DNA of 64,000 nucleotides from Geothrix sp. 21YS21S-4 (GTDB lineage: Bacteria > Acidobacteriota > Holophagae > Holophagales > Holophagaceae), in assembly GCF_030845995.1 (NCBI RefSeq), contig NZ_CP132719.1, forward strand, positions 2,604,001-2,668,000. The letters are read 5' to 3'. Below, piece by piece: positions 51,226 to 59,886 of this stretch. Position 1 is the stretch's first letter; every line of letters begins with the position of its first letter. The notes below the pieces were generated by a model, which was given only the letters and a program-made list of their open reading frames with translations, searched no databases and was not told where the DNA came from. A program made the translations under genes and the position numbers.

Positions 51226-53223
51226 CTAGGGAGTCTTCCCGATGGGCGCCATCACCTGGCATGGCGCGCAGCGGTGGAAGAACTCTCCCCGCCGGGTGCT
51301 GGGGATGATCCGCATGGGGGCGCCGCAGGAGGGACAGGGCGCGCCGTGGATCTGCGGCGCGGGGGCCTCCTGCAGCTCGCCCACCACGGCGGATACGAAC
51401 CCGCGGATGTCGCCCATGAAGGCCGCCCGGGTCTCCTCGCCGCGCCGCATGCGCTCCAGCCGGGCCTCCCACTGGCCCGTCAGCTCGGCGCTGCGGAGAG
51501 CCTCCACGGAGAGGCTCTGGATGAGGCGGACGCCCTTGTCCGTGGGAAGGAGGACGTTGCGCTTGCGCTCGACGTAGGCCCGCTTGATGAGGGTCTCGAT
51601 CATGTTGGCGCGGGTGGCGGGCGTCCCCAGGCCGCAGTCCCGCATGGCCCCGCGGAGGCTCTCGTCGTCCAGCTCCCTGCCCGCGCCCTGCATGGCGGAC
51701 AGGAGGTCCCCCTCGCTCATGCGCTTGGGCGGCGTGGTCTTCCCCTCCTTGGGATCGAGGGAAGCGACGGCCACGGCTTCGCCCTTCTTCACGGCCGGCA
51801 GGCCCTCGGCCTCTTCGCTCGTCTCCTCTTCGCCTTCCGCGGAAGGGTCGGCGCCTTTGTCCGCTTTCTTGCGGCGATGGGGAGGATCCACCGCGGACCA
51901 GCCCTCCTCCTTCACCACGGAGCCCTGGGTCTTGAACGTCTCGGGGCCGATCTCCGTCACGAGGGTGGTCTTCACCTCCACCCGCTCCGGGAAGTAGGCG
52001 CCCAGGAAGCGCCGGGCGATCAGCTCGTAGATCCGCAGCTCGTCGCCGGCCAGGTCCCGGGCCGGCTTTTCGGTGGGCACCAGCGCGGCGTGATCCTCCA
52101 CTTCCTTGTCGTTGACGAACCGCTTGTCGAGCTTCACGGGCCAGCGCGCGCGGAGCTGGTCGAGAAAGGGCCCCAGCCCCGTGAGCTGGCCCTGGGCCAG
52201 CGCCTTGATCCACTGCGGCGCCTTCTGGGCGTCCGCTTCCGTCAGGTGGCGGCTGCTGGTGCGGGGGTAGGAGATGAGCTGCTTTTCGTAGAGATTCTGC
52301 GCGAGGCCGAGCGTGGCCTCCGCGGTGAACCCGAAGCGCTTGTTGGCCTCCTTCTGCAGGCTCGTGAGGTCGTACAGCAGTTCGGGCTTCTTCTTCTCCG
52401 TCCGGCCCGTGACGCTGCGGATCCTCCCGGGCCGACCCTCCAGCTCCGCCGCGAGGGCCCTCGCCTCCTCTTCGGCGGCGAACCGCTCCTGGACCTCGCC
52501 CTCCCGCTCCCGGAACCACCGGCCCTCGTAATTCCCCACGGGATGGGCGAATCGGGCGCGCAGGCTCCAGAAGGGCTGCGGCTTGAAGGTGCGGATGTCC
52601 AGCTCCCGGCGCACCAGGAGCGCCAGGGTGGGCGTCTGCACCCGGCCCACGCTCCACACGCCGTCCTCCGCCCCCGCGCGGCGCATCCGCAGCGTCTGGG
52701 CCCGCGTGGCGTTGATGCCCACCAGCCAGTCCGCCTCCTGGCGGCTCCGCGCCGCGTCCCGAAGACCCGCGTAGGCCTCGCCCGGCTTCATCGCGGCGTA
52801 GGCCTCCCGGATGGCCTCCGGCGTGAGGCTGGAGGTCCAGAAGCGGTGGACGGGCTTGGCGCACGCCGCCAGTCGGTACACCAGGTCGAAGATCAATTCC
52901 CCTTCCCGCCCGGCGTCCGTGGCGTTCACCACTTCCGTCACGTCCGCGCGATTCAGCAGGCGGGCCACCGCCTCGAACTGGTCCTTCGTCTGCGCGATGG
53001 GCGCGTAGCGGAAGGGCTCCGGGAAGATCGGCAGCCGGTCCCACCGCCAGGCCTTCCAAGCCGGATCGTACCCTTCCGGATTCAGCGCCTCCACCAGGTG
53101 CCCCACGCACCAGGTCACCACCAGCCCGTTCCCCTCGATGAAGCTCCGCCCCCGCCCCGCCAGACCCAGCGCCTCCGCCAAGGCGCGGCCCATGCTGGGT
53201 TTTTCGGCGACGATCAGGCGCAA
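51226..53223 (-). CDS. topB: DNA topoisomerase III
   Basis: Type IA topoisomerase of 665 residues that relaxes and decatenates DNA. The TOPRIM domain opens LIVAEKPSMGRALAEALGL and contains the DxDxE-type NATDAGREGELIFDL. The active-site tyrosine is in QLISYPRTSSRHLTEAD. The C-terminus holds a cysteine-bearing zinc-ribbon-like end GAPCPSCGAPM and HRCAPCQVM. The length matches TopB. The tRNA-Asn gene lies 83 bases upstream, in the same direction. Confidence 0.94.
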   Translation of the reverse strand: MRLIVAEKPSMGRALAEALGLAGRGRSFIEGNGLVVTWCVGHLVEALNPEGYDPAWKAWRWDRLPIFPEPFRYAPIAQTKDQFEAVARLLNRADVTEVVNATDAGREGELIFDLVYRLAACAKPVHRFWTSSLTPEAIREAYAAMKPGEAYAGLRDAARSRQEADWLVGINATRAQTLRMRRAGAEDGVWSVGRVQTPTLALLVRRELDIRTFKPQPFWSLRARFAHPVGNYEGRWFREREGEVQERFAAEEEARALAAELEGRPGRIRSVTGRTEKKKPELLYDLTSLQKEANKRFGFTAEATLGLAQNLYEKQLISYPRTSSRHLTEADAQKAPQWIKALAQGQLTGLGPFLDQLRARWPVKLDKRFVNDKEVEDHAALVPTEKPARDLAGDELRIYELIARRFLGAYFPERVEVKTTLVTEIGPETFKTQGSVVKEEGWSAVDPPHRRKKADKGADPSAEGEEETSEEAEGLPAVKKGEAVAVASLDPKEGKTTPPKRMSEGDLLSAMQGAGRELDDESLRGAMRDCGLGTPATRANMIETLIKRAYVERKRNVLLPTDKGVRLIQSLSVEALRSAELTGQWEARLERMRRGEETRAAFMGDIRGFVSAVVGELQEAPAPQIHGAPCPSCGAPMRIIPSTRRGEFFHRCAPCQVMAPIGKTP

Positions 53224-53306
53224 CGGAATCTCCCCTTCCCATTTTCCACGGATGCTCCCGCCGTACGCGAAAAGCCCCGGAACCGTTGGATTCCAGGGCT
53301 TCGTTC

Positions 53307-53382
53307 TGGCTCCGGAGGAGGGATTTGAACCCCCGACCTAGTGATTAACAGTCACCCGCTCTGACCCCTGAGCTACTCCGGA
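53307..53382 (-). tRNA. tRNA-Asn (GUU)
   Basis: On the minus strand a cloverleaf of 76 bases starts TCCGGAGTAGCTCAGGGGTC, has the anticodon GTT in the loop CTGTTAATC, the T arm GGTTCAAATC and the 3' acceptor CTCCGGA plus G and an encoded CCA. The acceptor stem pairs over seven bases. Confidence 0.95.
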
Positions 53383-53452
53383 AGGGCGAAGGTCCATTCT
53401 ACCGGAGGATGGGGGAGATTCAAGCGGGGGGCTGCGGGAGCTGTGACCGGCG

Positions 53453-54037
53453 TCAGCCCCGCTGCAGCTCCATGAGGATCTGGCGGGCGGCGGCCTTGAG
53501 GGTCTCGATGACGCCGGTGCCGTGGTTGGCGACGGCTTCGATCATGGGCTCGCCACGGAAGCGCAGAAGGCGCTCCATCTCGGGCACCGAGGCCGCGGAG
53601 GGCATGTCGCGCTTGTTCAACTGGAGGACGTAGGGGATCGACCGGATGTCGAAGCCGTTCTCCTTGAGGTTGGTGGCCAGGTTCGCGATGGATTCGATGT
53701 TGGCCTCCATCCGCGCGCGCTGGCTGTCGGCGACGAAGATGATCCCGTCGCAGCCCCGGAGGATGAGCTTCCGGCTGGCGTCGTAGAAGACCTGGCCCGG
53801 CACGGTGTAGAGGTGGAAGCGGACCTTGAAGCCCTTCACCATGCCCATGTCCAGGGGCAGAAAATCGAAGAACAGGGTGCGGTCCGTCTCGGTGGCGAGG
53901 CTGACCAGCTTGCCCTTCTTGTCCGGATGGGCCTGCTCGTAGATCCACTGGATGTTCGTCGTCTTCCCGCAGAGGCCGGGACCGTAGTAGACGATCTTGC
54001 AGTTGATCTCGCGCGATGCGTAGTTGATGAAAGTCAT
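53453..54037 (-). CDS. mglA: MglA-type Ras-like GTPase
   Basis: A 194-residue small GTPase of the MglA family, which sets cell polarity and, in Myxococcus, gliding and pili switching. The P-loop is YYGPGLCGKTTNIQWIYEQ, the switch region FFDFLPLDMGMVKGFKVRFH, and the G4 motif is VLQLNKRDMPS. It directly follows mglB (seven bases), so it is a GTPase with its activator. In this motile organism it may position flagella or pili. The tRNA gene lies 70 bases beyond. Confidence 0.93.
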   Translation of the reverse strand: MTFINYASREINCKIVYYGPGLCGKTTNIQWIYEQAHPDKKGKLVSLATETDRTLFFDFLPLDMGMVKGFKVRFHLYTVPGQVFYDASRKLILRGCDGIIFVADSQRARMEANIESIANLATNLKENGFDIRSIPYVLQLNKRDMPSAASVPEMERLLRFRGEPMIEAVANHGTGVIETLKAAARQILMELQRG

Positions 54038-54044
54038 GGCGGGA

Positions 54045-54542
54045 CTAGTCGCCGAACAGGCGATCGATGTCTTCGTCCGTGATCTCCGAGAAGGGGCTCT
54101 CGAAGCGGCCCCCCGCGTCGGTCTCCTTCTGCGCGCGCTGCTCCACCTGGTCGAAGATCTCCAGCAGCTCCTTGCTGGCCTTCTTCACCCGCAGCCGCAC
54201 CAGCGCGAGGCTGGAATTCTGGTCGAAGATCACGACGAGGATCCCGCGCTTGCCCACGATGGAGATGTGCAGGTTGTCCTTCTCGCCCTCGTGGAAGAGG
54301 AGGCTGAACTCCTTCTCCCCGATGAGCTTGGCCAGGCCGTCCGTGGCGGCCACGTTGCCCGCGGTGAGCGAGGCCAGGCTGGTGGCGTCGATGCTCTTCA
54401 CGTCGCCGGCGGCGGCGATCTGCTGGCCGTTCTTGTCCACCAGGAACACCACCTTGGCGGAGGCGTCCTTCTGCAGGCGGCTGATGATCTCGTAGAGGAG
54501 CTTGTACTCCTCCTCGAACATGATGAGATCCAGCTTTGCCAC
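54045..54542 (-). CDS. mglB: MglB-type roadblock/LC7 GTPase-activating protein
   Basis: A 165-residue roadblock protein that activates GTP hydrolysis by MglA. The fold shows AKVVFLVDKNGQQIAAAGDV and SLASLTAGNVAATDGLAKLI, typical LC7 sequence. The C-terminal tail is acidic (SEITDEDIDRLFGD). The start is GTG 54542 with GGAGG five bases upstream. It sits directly upstream of mglA, with the deoC stop 41 bases upstream. Confidence 0.9.
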   Translation of the reverse strand: MAKLDLIMFEEEYKLLYEIISRLQKDASAKVVFLVDKNGQQIAAAGDVKSIDATSLASLTAGNVAATDGLAKLIGEKEFSLLFHEGEKDNLHISIVGKRGILVVIFDQNSSLALVRLRVKKASKELLEIFDQVEQRAQKETDAGGRFESPFSEITDEDIDRLFGD

Positions 54543-54583
54543 GAGAACCTCCGACGGGACGGCTCTCTGGAGAATACCGCAGT

Positions 54584-55420
54584 TCAGTAGGTCCCCGTCC
54601 CCGCTCCCCCGCGGACCACGGCGATGGACGCGGAGAGGCCCAGGCGCGTGGCGCCCGCGAGGACCATGCTCAGCGCGTCGGCGTAGGTGCGGATCCCGCC
54701 GGAGGCCTTCACGCCCATGTCCGTGCCCACCGCGCGGCGCATGAGGGCGATATCGGCTTCCGTGGCGCCGCCGGTGGAGAAGCCGGTGGAGGTCTTCACG
54801 AAATCGAGGCCCGCTTCCAGGGCCAAGGCGCAGGCGCGGGTCTTCTGCTCCTCGGAGAGCAGGCAGGTCTCCAGGATCACCTTGAGGACGGCGGGCGCGG
54901 GGACGGCGGCGCGGAGGCCCTCCATGTCCCGGCGCACGGTGTCCCAGTCGCCGCCCTTGGCGGCGCCGACGGCCAGGACCATGTCCACTTCCTGGGCGCC
55001 GTCCAGCAGCGCCACCTCGGCCTCGCGGGCCTTGGATACCAGGGACGAGGCCCCCAGGGGAAAGCCCACGACCGTGCAGGTCCGCACGCCGCTGCCCTTG
55101 AGGAGCGAGGAAGCCAGAGGTACCCACAGGGGATTCACGCAGACGGAGGCGAAGCCGTAGGTGAGGGCCTCGCCGCAGAGGGTTTCCACCTGGGCGCCGG
55201 TGGCATCCGCCTTCAGGAGGGTGTGGTCGATGAGCGGCGACAGGTCCCAGGGCCCCCCCGGGAGGGCCGCCTGCGCGGCGGGCCGGTGATGCTGGCCGGA
55301 ACCGTCGCGGAGGAGGCAGAAACCCTCCACGCATCCCAGCAACTGGGTGCGGTTCTCCCCGCGCCAGGGCAGCAGCCGGGCGCGGATTTCGGCGGTGAGG
55401 TCGAGGAGGGGATCGATCAT
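54584..55420 (-). CDS. deoC: Deoxyribose-phosphate aldolase
   Basis: Class I aldolase of 278 residues that splits deoxyribose-5-phosphate to acetaldehyde and glyceraldehyde-3-phosphate. The core has [20 protein letters not shown], the Schiff-base lysine region [18 protein letters not shown] and the second lysine in [15 protein letters not shown]. The first 55 residues are an N-terminal extension not usual for the short bacterial form. It lies upstream of mglBA on the same strand and probably shares an operon; the functional link is unclear. Confidence 0.93.
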   Translation of the reverse strand: MIDPLLDLTAEIRARLLPWRGENRTQLLGCVEGFCLLRDGSGQHHRPAAQAALPGGPWDLSPLIDHTLLKADATGAQVETLCGEALTYGFASVCVNPLWVPLASSLLKGSGVRTCTVVGFPLGASSLVSKAREAEVALLDGAQEVDMVLAVGAAKGGDWDTVRRDMEGLRAAVPAPAVLKVILETCLLSEEQKTRACALALEAGLDFVKTSTGFSTGGATEADIALMRRAVGTDMGVKASGGIRTYADALSMVLAGATRLGLSASIAVVRGGAGTGTY

Positions 55421-55466
55421 GCTCCCATCATGGCCTCTGCCCTCCGCCGCGAAAAGCCGTACGCGA

Positions 55467-55490
55467 AAAAGCGGGCCGAAGCCCGCTTTT
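55467..55490 (-). terminator. Terminator after the Lys/Glu/Ala-rich repeat protein gene
   Basis: A 10-bp stem AAAAGCGGGC / GCCCGCTTTT with loop CGAA. On the minus strand a run of T follows; on the plus strand the last bases are also T. Twenty-five bases downstream of the gene's stop. Confidence 0.8.
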
Positions 55491-55514
55491 CGTCCTGCGG
55501 AAACGAGAGCCAGA

Positions 55515-56360
55515 TTACTTCTTGGCCTCTTCCTTCTTCTCGGTCTTCTCAGCCTTCTTGGCGGCCTTCTTCTCAGCCTTGGGGGCGTCGGCCTTCTTCT
55601 CTTCGGCGTTCATCGCCTTCTTCTCGGCGGCGGGAGCAGCCTCGGCCTTAGGGGCCTTCTTGGCGTGCTTCTTGGCCTTCTTCTCAGCCTTGGGGGCATC
55701 GGCCTTCTTCTCTTCGGCGTTCATGGCCTTCTTCTCGGCGGCAGGAGCGGCCTCGGCCTTCTCGGCCTTCTTGGCGTGCTTCTTGGCCTTCTTCTCAGCC
55801 TTGGGGGCGTCGGCCTTCTTCTCTTCGGCGTTCATGGCCTTCTTCTCGGCGGCAGGAGCGGCCTCGGCCTTCTCAGCCTTCTTGGCGTGCTTCTTGGCCT
55901 TCTTCTCGGCCTTGGGGGTGGGGGCATCGGCCTTCTTCTCTTCGGCGTTCAGAGCCTTCTTCTCTTCCTTCTTGGGCTCAGCCTTCTTCTCGCCCTTCTT
56001 TTCCTTCTTGGGCTCGGCCTTCTTCTCTTCGGTGTTCAGAGCCTTCTTCTCTTCCTTCTTGGGCTCAGCCTTCTTCTCGCCCTTCTTTTCCTTCTTGGGC
56101 TCAGCCTTCTTCTCTTCGGTGTTCAGAGCCTTCTTCTCTTCCTTCTTGGGCTCAGCCTTCTTCTCGGCCTTCTTTTCCTTCTTGGGCTCGGCCTTCTTCT
56201 CTTCGGTGTTCAGGGCCTTCTTCTCTTCCTTCTTAGGCTCGGCCTTCTTGGGCTCGGCCTTCTTCGTCTCCACCTTCTTGGCCTCGGGCTTCTTCGCCTC
56301 GTCGGCGAACGCGGGGCTGATCAGAGCGGCGGCGACGAGGAGCGCAGCAAGCTTCTTCAT
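55515..56360 (-). CDS. Exported Lys/Glu/Ala-rich tandem-repeat protein
   Basis: A 281-residue protein with a signal peptide at 1-19 ([19 protein letters not shown]). The rest consists of tandem repeats: three copies of a 29-residue unit ([18 protein letters not shown] followed by a variant of the same) and then about four copies of a 37-residue unit ([19 protein letters not shown], then [18 protein letters not shown]). It has no folded domain signature and resembles histone-H1- or TolA-like disordered tails. The repeat number is likely unstable. A candidate sigma-54 promoter and an NtrC-type regulator gene lie upstream. Confidence 0.82.
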   Translation of the reverse strand: MKKLAALLVAAALISPAFADEAKKPEAKKVETKKAEPKKAEPKKEEKKALNTEEKKAEPKKEKKAEKKAEPKKEEKKALNTEEKKAEPKKEKKGEKKAEPKKEEKKALNTEEKKAEPKKEKKGEKKAEPKKEEKKALNAEEKKADAPTPKAEKKAKKHAKKAEKAEAAPAAEKKAMNAEEKKADAPKAEKKAKKHAKKAEKAEAAPAAEKKAMNAEEKKADAPKAEKKAKKHAKKAPKAEAAPAAEKKAMNAEEKKADAPKAEKKAAKKAEKTEKKEEAKK

Positions 56361-56411
56361 GGGGGATTCTCCCTGGGTTGATCCGGCACGGCCGGAAGTG
56401 CAATCCAGGAA

Positions 56412-56427
56412 GCAGCAATCAGGCCAA
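56412..56427 (-). promoter_or_regulatory. Candidate sigma-54 promoter of the repeat protein gene
   Basis: On the minus strand TTGGCCTGATTGCTGC has GG and GC with ten bases between. TGGC matches the -24 box, while the -12 box is CTGC instead of TTGC. It sits in an AT-rich interval about 50 bases upstream of the start codon and next to an NtrC-type activator gene. Confidence 0.4.
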
Positions 56428-56522
56428 CATTCAAACCCAATAAAATATCCACTTAAAAAATATTGACCCCTTCAACTGCCGTTGCAAACTGCAACTCGTG
56501 GCAGCGTGCGACGAGGTGGTCC

Positions 56523-57890
56523 CTAATCCCCGTCATGGAAGCCGTAGCGCTTCAGCTTCCGGTAGAGGGTGGTGCGATCCACGCCCAGGATCTCGGCGAT
56601 CCGCTGCTTCTCCTTGTGGCGGCCCACCAGGATCTGGATGTACCGCCGCTCCAGTTCATCCAGGGAGGGCCAGTCCTCGATGAGGGCGGGCATCTCGTCG
56701 GAGGCCTCGGGCCGACGGAGGGCCCGCTTGAGGGCGTCCGCCTGGATCTTGGCGGGGAGGTCGTCCACGGTGATCTCCCGGCCGCGGCTGAGCTGCGTCA
56801 GGTTTTCCACGGCGTTGCTCAGCTCCCGCACGTTGCCCGGCCAGGAATAGGCCTCCAGGACCCGCCTCGCCTCCGGAAACAGCCGGTAGGTCTGCTGGTC
56901 CTTCTGGCCGAACTCGGCCAGGAAGTGATCCAGCAGGGGGGCGATGTCCTCCCGCCGCTCCCGCAGGGGCGGAACGGCCAACTCCACGACGCTCAGCCGG
57001 TAGTAGAGATCCTCCCGGAAGGTCCCGGCCTTCACCATCTGGGGAAGATCGCGGTTGGTGGCGGCGATGACGCGGGCGTCCACCTTGATGGTCTTGTTCC
57101 CGCCCACGCGGCGGATCTCCTGCTCCTGGAGCACCCGGAGCAGCCGCACCTGGAAGCTGGGGCTGGTCTCGCCGATCTCGTCCAGGAAGATGGTGCCGCC
57201 GGAGGCCTCCTCGAAGAGGCCGGGCTTCTCGCCCACCGCGCCCGTGAACGACCCCTTCACGTGGCCGAACAGTTCCGACTCCAGCAGCGTCTCGGTCAGG
57301 GCGCCGCAGTTCACCGCGACGAAGGCCCGGTCCCGGCGGTCGCTGGACAGGTGGATGCTGCGGGCCACCAGTTCCTTGCCCGTGCCGCTCTCGCCGGTGA
57401 TGAGGACGGTGGCGCGGCTGTTCTGCAGGCTGGCGATGGTCTTGTAGACCGCCATCATCTTGGGGCTGGATCCGATCATCAGGCTCCGCTTGCCCTTGGG
57501 CGAAGCCTGGACGGCGCTTTGCCCGCTGGACTGGCGCCGGGCCAGGGCGCGGCTGACCAGGGCCTTCAGCTCCTCGTTGTTCCAGGGCTTGCTGAGGAAG
57601 TCGAAGGCCCCTTCCCGCACGGCCTCGATGGCGGTCTCCAGCGTCCCGAAGCCGGACAGGAGGATCGTGTCCACGCCCAGGGGCTTGGCCTCGCGCAGCA
57701 GGTCGAGGCCGTCCTTCTTGGCTTCGAGGTTGATGTCGGAGAGCAGCAGGTCGAAGGCTTCCTTGTGGAGCAGCTCGATGGCGCGGTCCGGATGGGTGGC
57801 CTTGGCGACGTCCAGTCCCATCCCCCCGAGCAGTTCCTCCAGGAACTCGCAGGTTTCCTTGCTGTCATCCACCACGAGCACCCGGGCCAT
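56523..57890 (-). CDS. NtrC-family sigma-54-dependent response regulator
   Basis: A 455-residue activator of sigma-54 promoters. The receiver (about 1-115) has the phospho-acceptor DLLLSDINLEAKKDG. The AAA+ core has Walker A GESGTGKELVARSIHL, the loop GSFTGAVGE (GAFTGA with Ser for Ala), Walker B GGTIFLDEIGE and the sensor region ATNRDLP. A Fis-type HTH (RIAEILGVDRTTLYRKLKRY) ends it. ATG 57890 has GAGGGGGATCC ahead. No kinase gene is adjacent. The nearby candidate sigma-54 promoter may be a target. Confidence 0.93.
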   Translation of the reverse strand: MARVLVVDDSKETCEFLEELLGGMGLDVAKATHPDRAIELLHKEAFDLLLSDINLEAKKDGLDLLREAKPLGVDTILLSGFGTLETAIEAVREGAFDFLSKPWNNEELKALVSRALARRQSSGQSAVQASPKGKRSLMIGSSPKMMAVYKTIASLQNSRATVLITGESGTGKELVARSIHLSSDRRDRAFVAVNCGALTETLLESELFGHVKGSFTGAVGEKPGLFEEASGGTIFLDEIGETSPSFQVRLLRVLQEQEIRRVGGNKTIKVDARVIAATNRDLPQMVKAGTFREDLYYRLSVVELAVPPLRERREDIAPLLDHFLAEFGQKDQQTYRLFPEARRVLEAYSWPGNVRELSNAVENLTQLSRGREITVDDLPAKIQADALKRALRRPEASDEMPALIEDWPSLDELERRYIQILVGRHKEKQRIAEILGVDRTTLYRKLKRYGFHDGD

Positions 57891-57979
57891 GGATCCCCCT
57901 CTTTGCAAGGTATCCCAGACTGCCCTGGCCGCGGGCAAGGGCCGGGCGTATGCTCGGGCGACCTGCGACGGAGAATTCC

Positions 57980-58714
57980 ATGCGGAAGCTCGTGGTTCTT
58001 GCCCTTTCCTCGGCCCTTGCCATCGCCAGCCTCAGCGGCGCGGACCTCACCATCACCTCCCAGGTCACCGGAAAAGGCGCCCTGGCCAAGGACGGCTCCC
58101 AGGTCCAGTACCTCAGCCCCACGCGGATCCGGGTGAACCACGCGGGCTCGAAGAGCGACACGCTGGTGGACTACGGCAAGGAGACCATCTACGCCATCGA
58201 CCACGACAAGAAGACCATCACCCGGTTCACTTTCCAGGACCTGCAGGAGGCCATGCAGAGCCTGGAGACCCAGATGGCGGGGATGCCCGAGATGGTTACC
58301 AAGATGATGTTCGGGGACGTCTCCGAGGTGAAGGTCGAGCAGCTGGGCTCCGACACGATCCTGGGCCGGCCCTGCAAAAAGGTGAGGATCACCCTCGGCA
58401 AGATGGTGGAGGAGCTGAGCGTGGATCCCTCGCTCCAGTTCCCCGTGAAGGACTACGCCAAGGCCATGGGGATGCTGAACCGCGCGCCCGGCCCCATGGG
58501 CGTGCTGTTCAAGCGGGTCTACCAGGAGACGGCGAAGCTCAAGGGCGTCCCCCTGCGGACCCGCATCACGGGCCTGATGGGCACGGACCTCACCACCGAG
58601 GCCACCGCCATCGCCACGACTCCCATCGCCGAGGGCGTCTGGGCCCTGCCCGCGGGCTACGCCCAGAAGGACGGCGGCAAGGAGATGAAGGAAAGCCTGA
58701 AAGGGAAGCGCTAG
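57980..58714 (+). CDS. Exported DUF4412-like protein
   Basis: A periplasmic or surface protein of 244 residues with signal peptide MRKLVVLALSSALAIASLSG. The body is mostly beta-strand with conserved patterns like YGKETIYAIDHDKKTITRF and GRPCKKVRITLGKMVEEL that resemble the DUF4412 family, whose role is unknown. The start 57980 has GGAG six bases ahead; an upstream ATG at 57950 is less likely as it lies outside the signal peptide. Divergent from the NtrC-type gene. Confidence 0.75.
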   Translation: MRKLVVLALSSALAIASLSGADLTITSQVTGKGALAKDGSQVQYLSPTRIRVNHAGSKSDTLVDYGKETIYAIDHDKKTITRFTFQDLQEAMQSLETQMAGMPEMVTKMMFGDVSEVKVEQLGSDTILGRPCKKVRITLGKMVEELSVDPSLQFPVKDYAKAMGMLNRAPGPMGVLFKRVYQETAKLKGVPLRTRITGLMGTDLTTEATAIATTPIAEGVWALPAGYAQKDGGKEMKESLKGKR

Positions 58715-58722
58715 ACTGGACG

Positions 58723-58743
58723 GGGCCCTCGCGGGCCCTTTCT
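58723..58743 (+). terminator. Hairpin between the DUF4412-like gene and xseB
   Basis: GGGCCC-TCGC-GGGCCC followed by TTTCTTC. It sits 12 bases before the xseB start codon and after the DUF4412-like stop, so it is either a terminator with read-through or an attenuator. Confidence 0.6.
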
Positions 58744-58754
58744 TCGGACTCCCC

Positions 58755-58994
58755 ATGAGCGCCCAACCCTCCTTCGACGACGGCCTGGACCGGCTGGAAG
58801 CGCTGGTGCAGCAGCTGGAGTCGGGCAGCCTGGGCCTGGAAGAGGCCCTGGTCCGGTTCGAGGAGGGCGTCCAGCTCAGCCAGGCCCTCCAGAAGCAGCT
58901 GGCGGACGCCCAGCGGCGGGTGGAGGTCCTGAAGGCGGGCCTGGGCGGCGAATACCGGGCCGAGCCCCTGGACGACGCGAAGGACCCCCGATGA
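58755..58994 (+). CDS. xseB: Exodeoxyribonuclease VII small subunit
   Basis: A 79-residue helical subunit of exonuclease VII. The signature SFDDGLDRLEALVQQLESGS followed by LGLEEALVRFEEGVQL is typical. The gene stop overlaps the ispA start (ATGA), giving the common xseB-ispA-dxs operon. No xseA is nearby. Confidence 0.93.
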   Translation: MSAQPSFDDGLDRLEALVQQLESGSLGLEEALVRFEEGVQLSQALQKQLADAQRRVEVLKAGLGGEYRAEPLDDAKDPR

Positions 58995-59878
58995 GCGGGG
59001 CCGCCGCGCAGGTCCAGGCGGACCTGGACCGCCTGCTGCCCATCCTCGACGCCACCCTCACCCGGCCCTTCCTGGAAGGCGAGGCCGCCCGCCTGGGCGA
59101 AGCGGTCCGCTACAGCCTGAAGGCGGGCGGCAAGCGGGTCCGCCCGATCCTGTGCATCCTCGCGGCGGAGACCGTGGGGGGCACCGCGGACCAGGCCCTG
59201 CCGGGCGCCCTGGCGCTGGAGTTCATCCACACCTATTCCCTCATCCACGACGACCTGCCGGCCATGGACGACGACGACCTCCGCCGGGGCCGCGCCACCA
59301 ACCACAAGGTCTTCGGGGAAGGCCACGCCATCCTGGCCGGGGACGCGCTGCTCACTGAGGCCTTCGGCGTCCTGGCGACGGCGGAGCTGGAACCTGCCCG
59401 CCGGGCGCACGCCTTGGCCCTCCTGGCGGAAGCTGCCGGATGGCGCGGCATGGCGGGAGGCCAGGCCCTGGATCTGGAAGGCGAGGGCCTGGAGGCCTAC
59501 GACCTGGCCCACCTGATGCTCATCCACCGGCTGAAGACCGGCGCCCTCCTCCGGGCCTCCCTGGAGATCGGCGCGGTGCTGGGCGGCGCGGAACCCGCGG
59601 CCCAGGCCGCCCTGCGGGCCTACGGCGAAGCCATCGGCCTGGCGTTCCAGATCCAGGACGACATCCTGGACGCCACCGCCACGGACGCCGACCTGGGCAA
59701 GCGCGCCGGCAAGGATGCGGGGAGGGGTAAGATCACCTACCCTTCGCTCCTGGGGCTGGACGGTGCCCGCGAGGCCCTGAGCGAGGCCACCGAGACCGCC
59801 CTATGCCATCTAGCTTCCCTACCCAACCGCGACTCCTTGGCAGCCTGGGCCCGCTACCTGGCCCAGCGGGCGAAGTAG
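58991..59878 (+). CDS. ispA: Farnesyl/geranyl diphosphate synthase
   Basis: Polyprenyl synthase of 295 residues that condenses isoprenoid C5 units. The first aspartate-rich motif is IHDDLPAMDDDDLRRG, the second AFQIQDDILDATATDAD; both have the DDxxD form needed for Mg2+. KAGGKRVRP is the conserved lysine-arginine site. The start overlaps the xseB stop by four bases. Eight bases separate it from dxs. Chain length (C15 or C20) cannot be read with certainty. Confidence 0.93.
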   Translation: MSGAAAQVQADLDRLLPILDATLTRPFLEGEAARLGEAVRYSLKAGGKRVRPILCILAAETVGGTADQALPGALALEFIHTYSLIHDDLPAMDDDDLRRGRATNHKVFGEGHAILAGDALLTEAFGVLATAELEPARRAHALALLAEAAGWRGMAGGQALDLEGEGLEAYDLAHLMLIHRLKTGALLRASLEIGAVLGGAEPAAQAALRAYGEAIGLAFQIQDDILDATATDADLGKRAGKDAGRGKITYPSLLGLDGAREALSEATETALCHLASLPNRDSLAAWARYLAQRAK

Positions 59879-59886
59879 GGATCCCC

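Noticed and set aside
55515-56360. CRISPR array
   Set aside because: The tandem repeats are in-frame coding repeats without unique spacers.
55347-56466. Leucine- or phenylalanine-rich plus-strand frames opposite the Lys/Glu/Ala repeat gene
   Set aside because: They are complements of repetitive codons; the minus-strand frame has a signal peptide, start and terminator.
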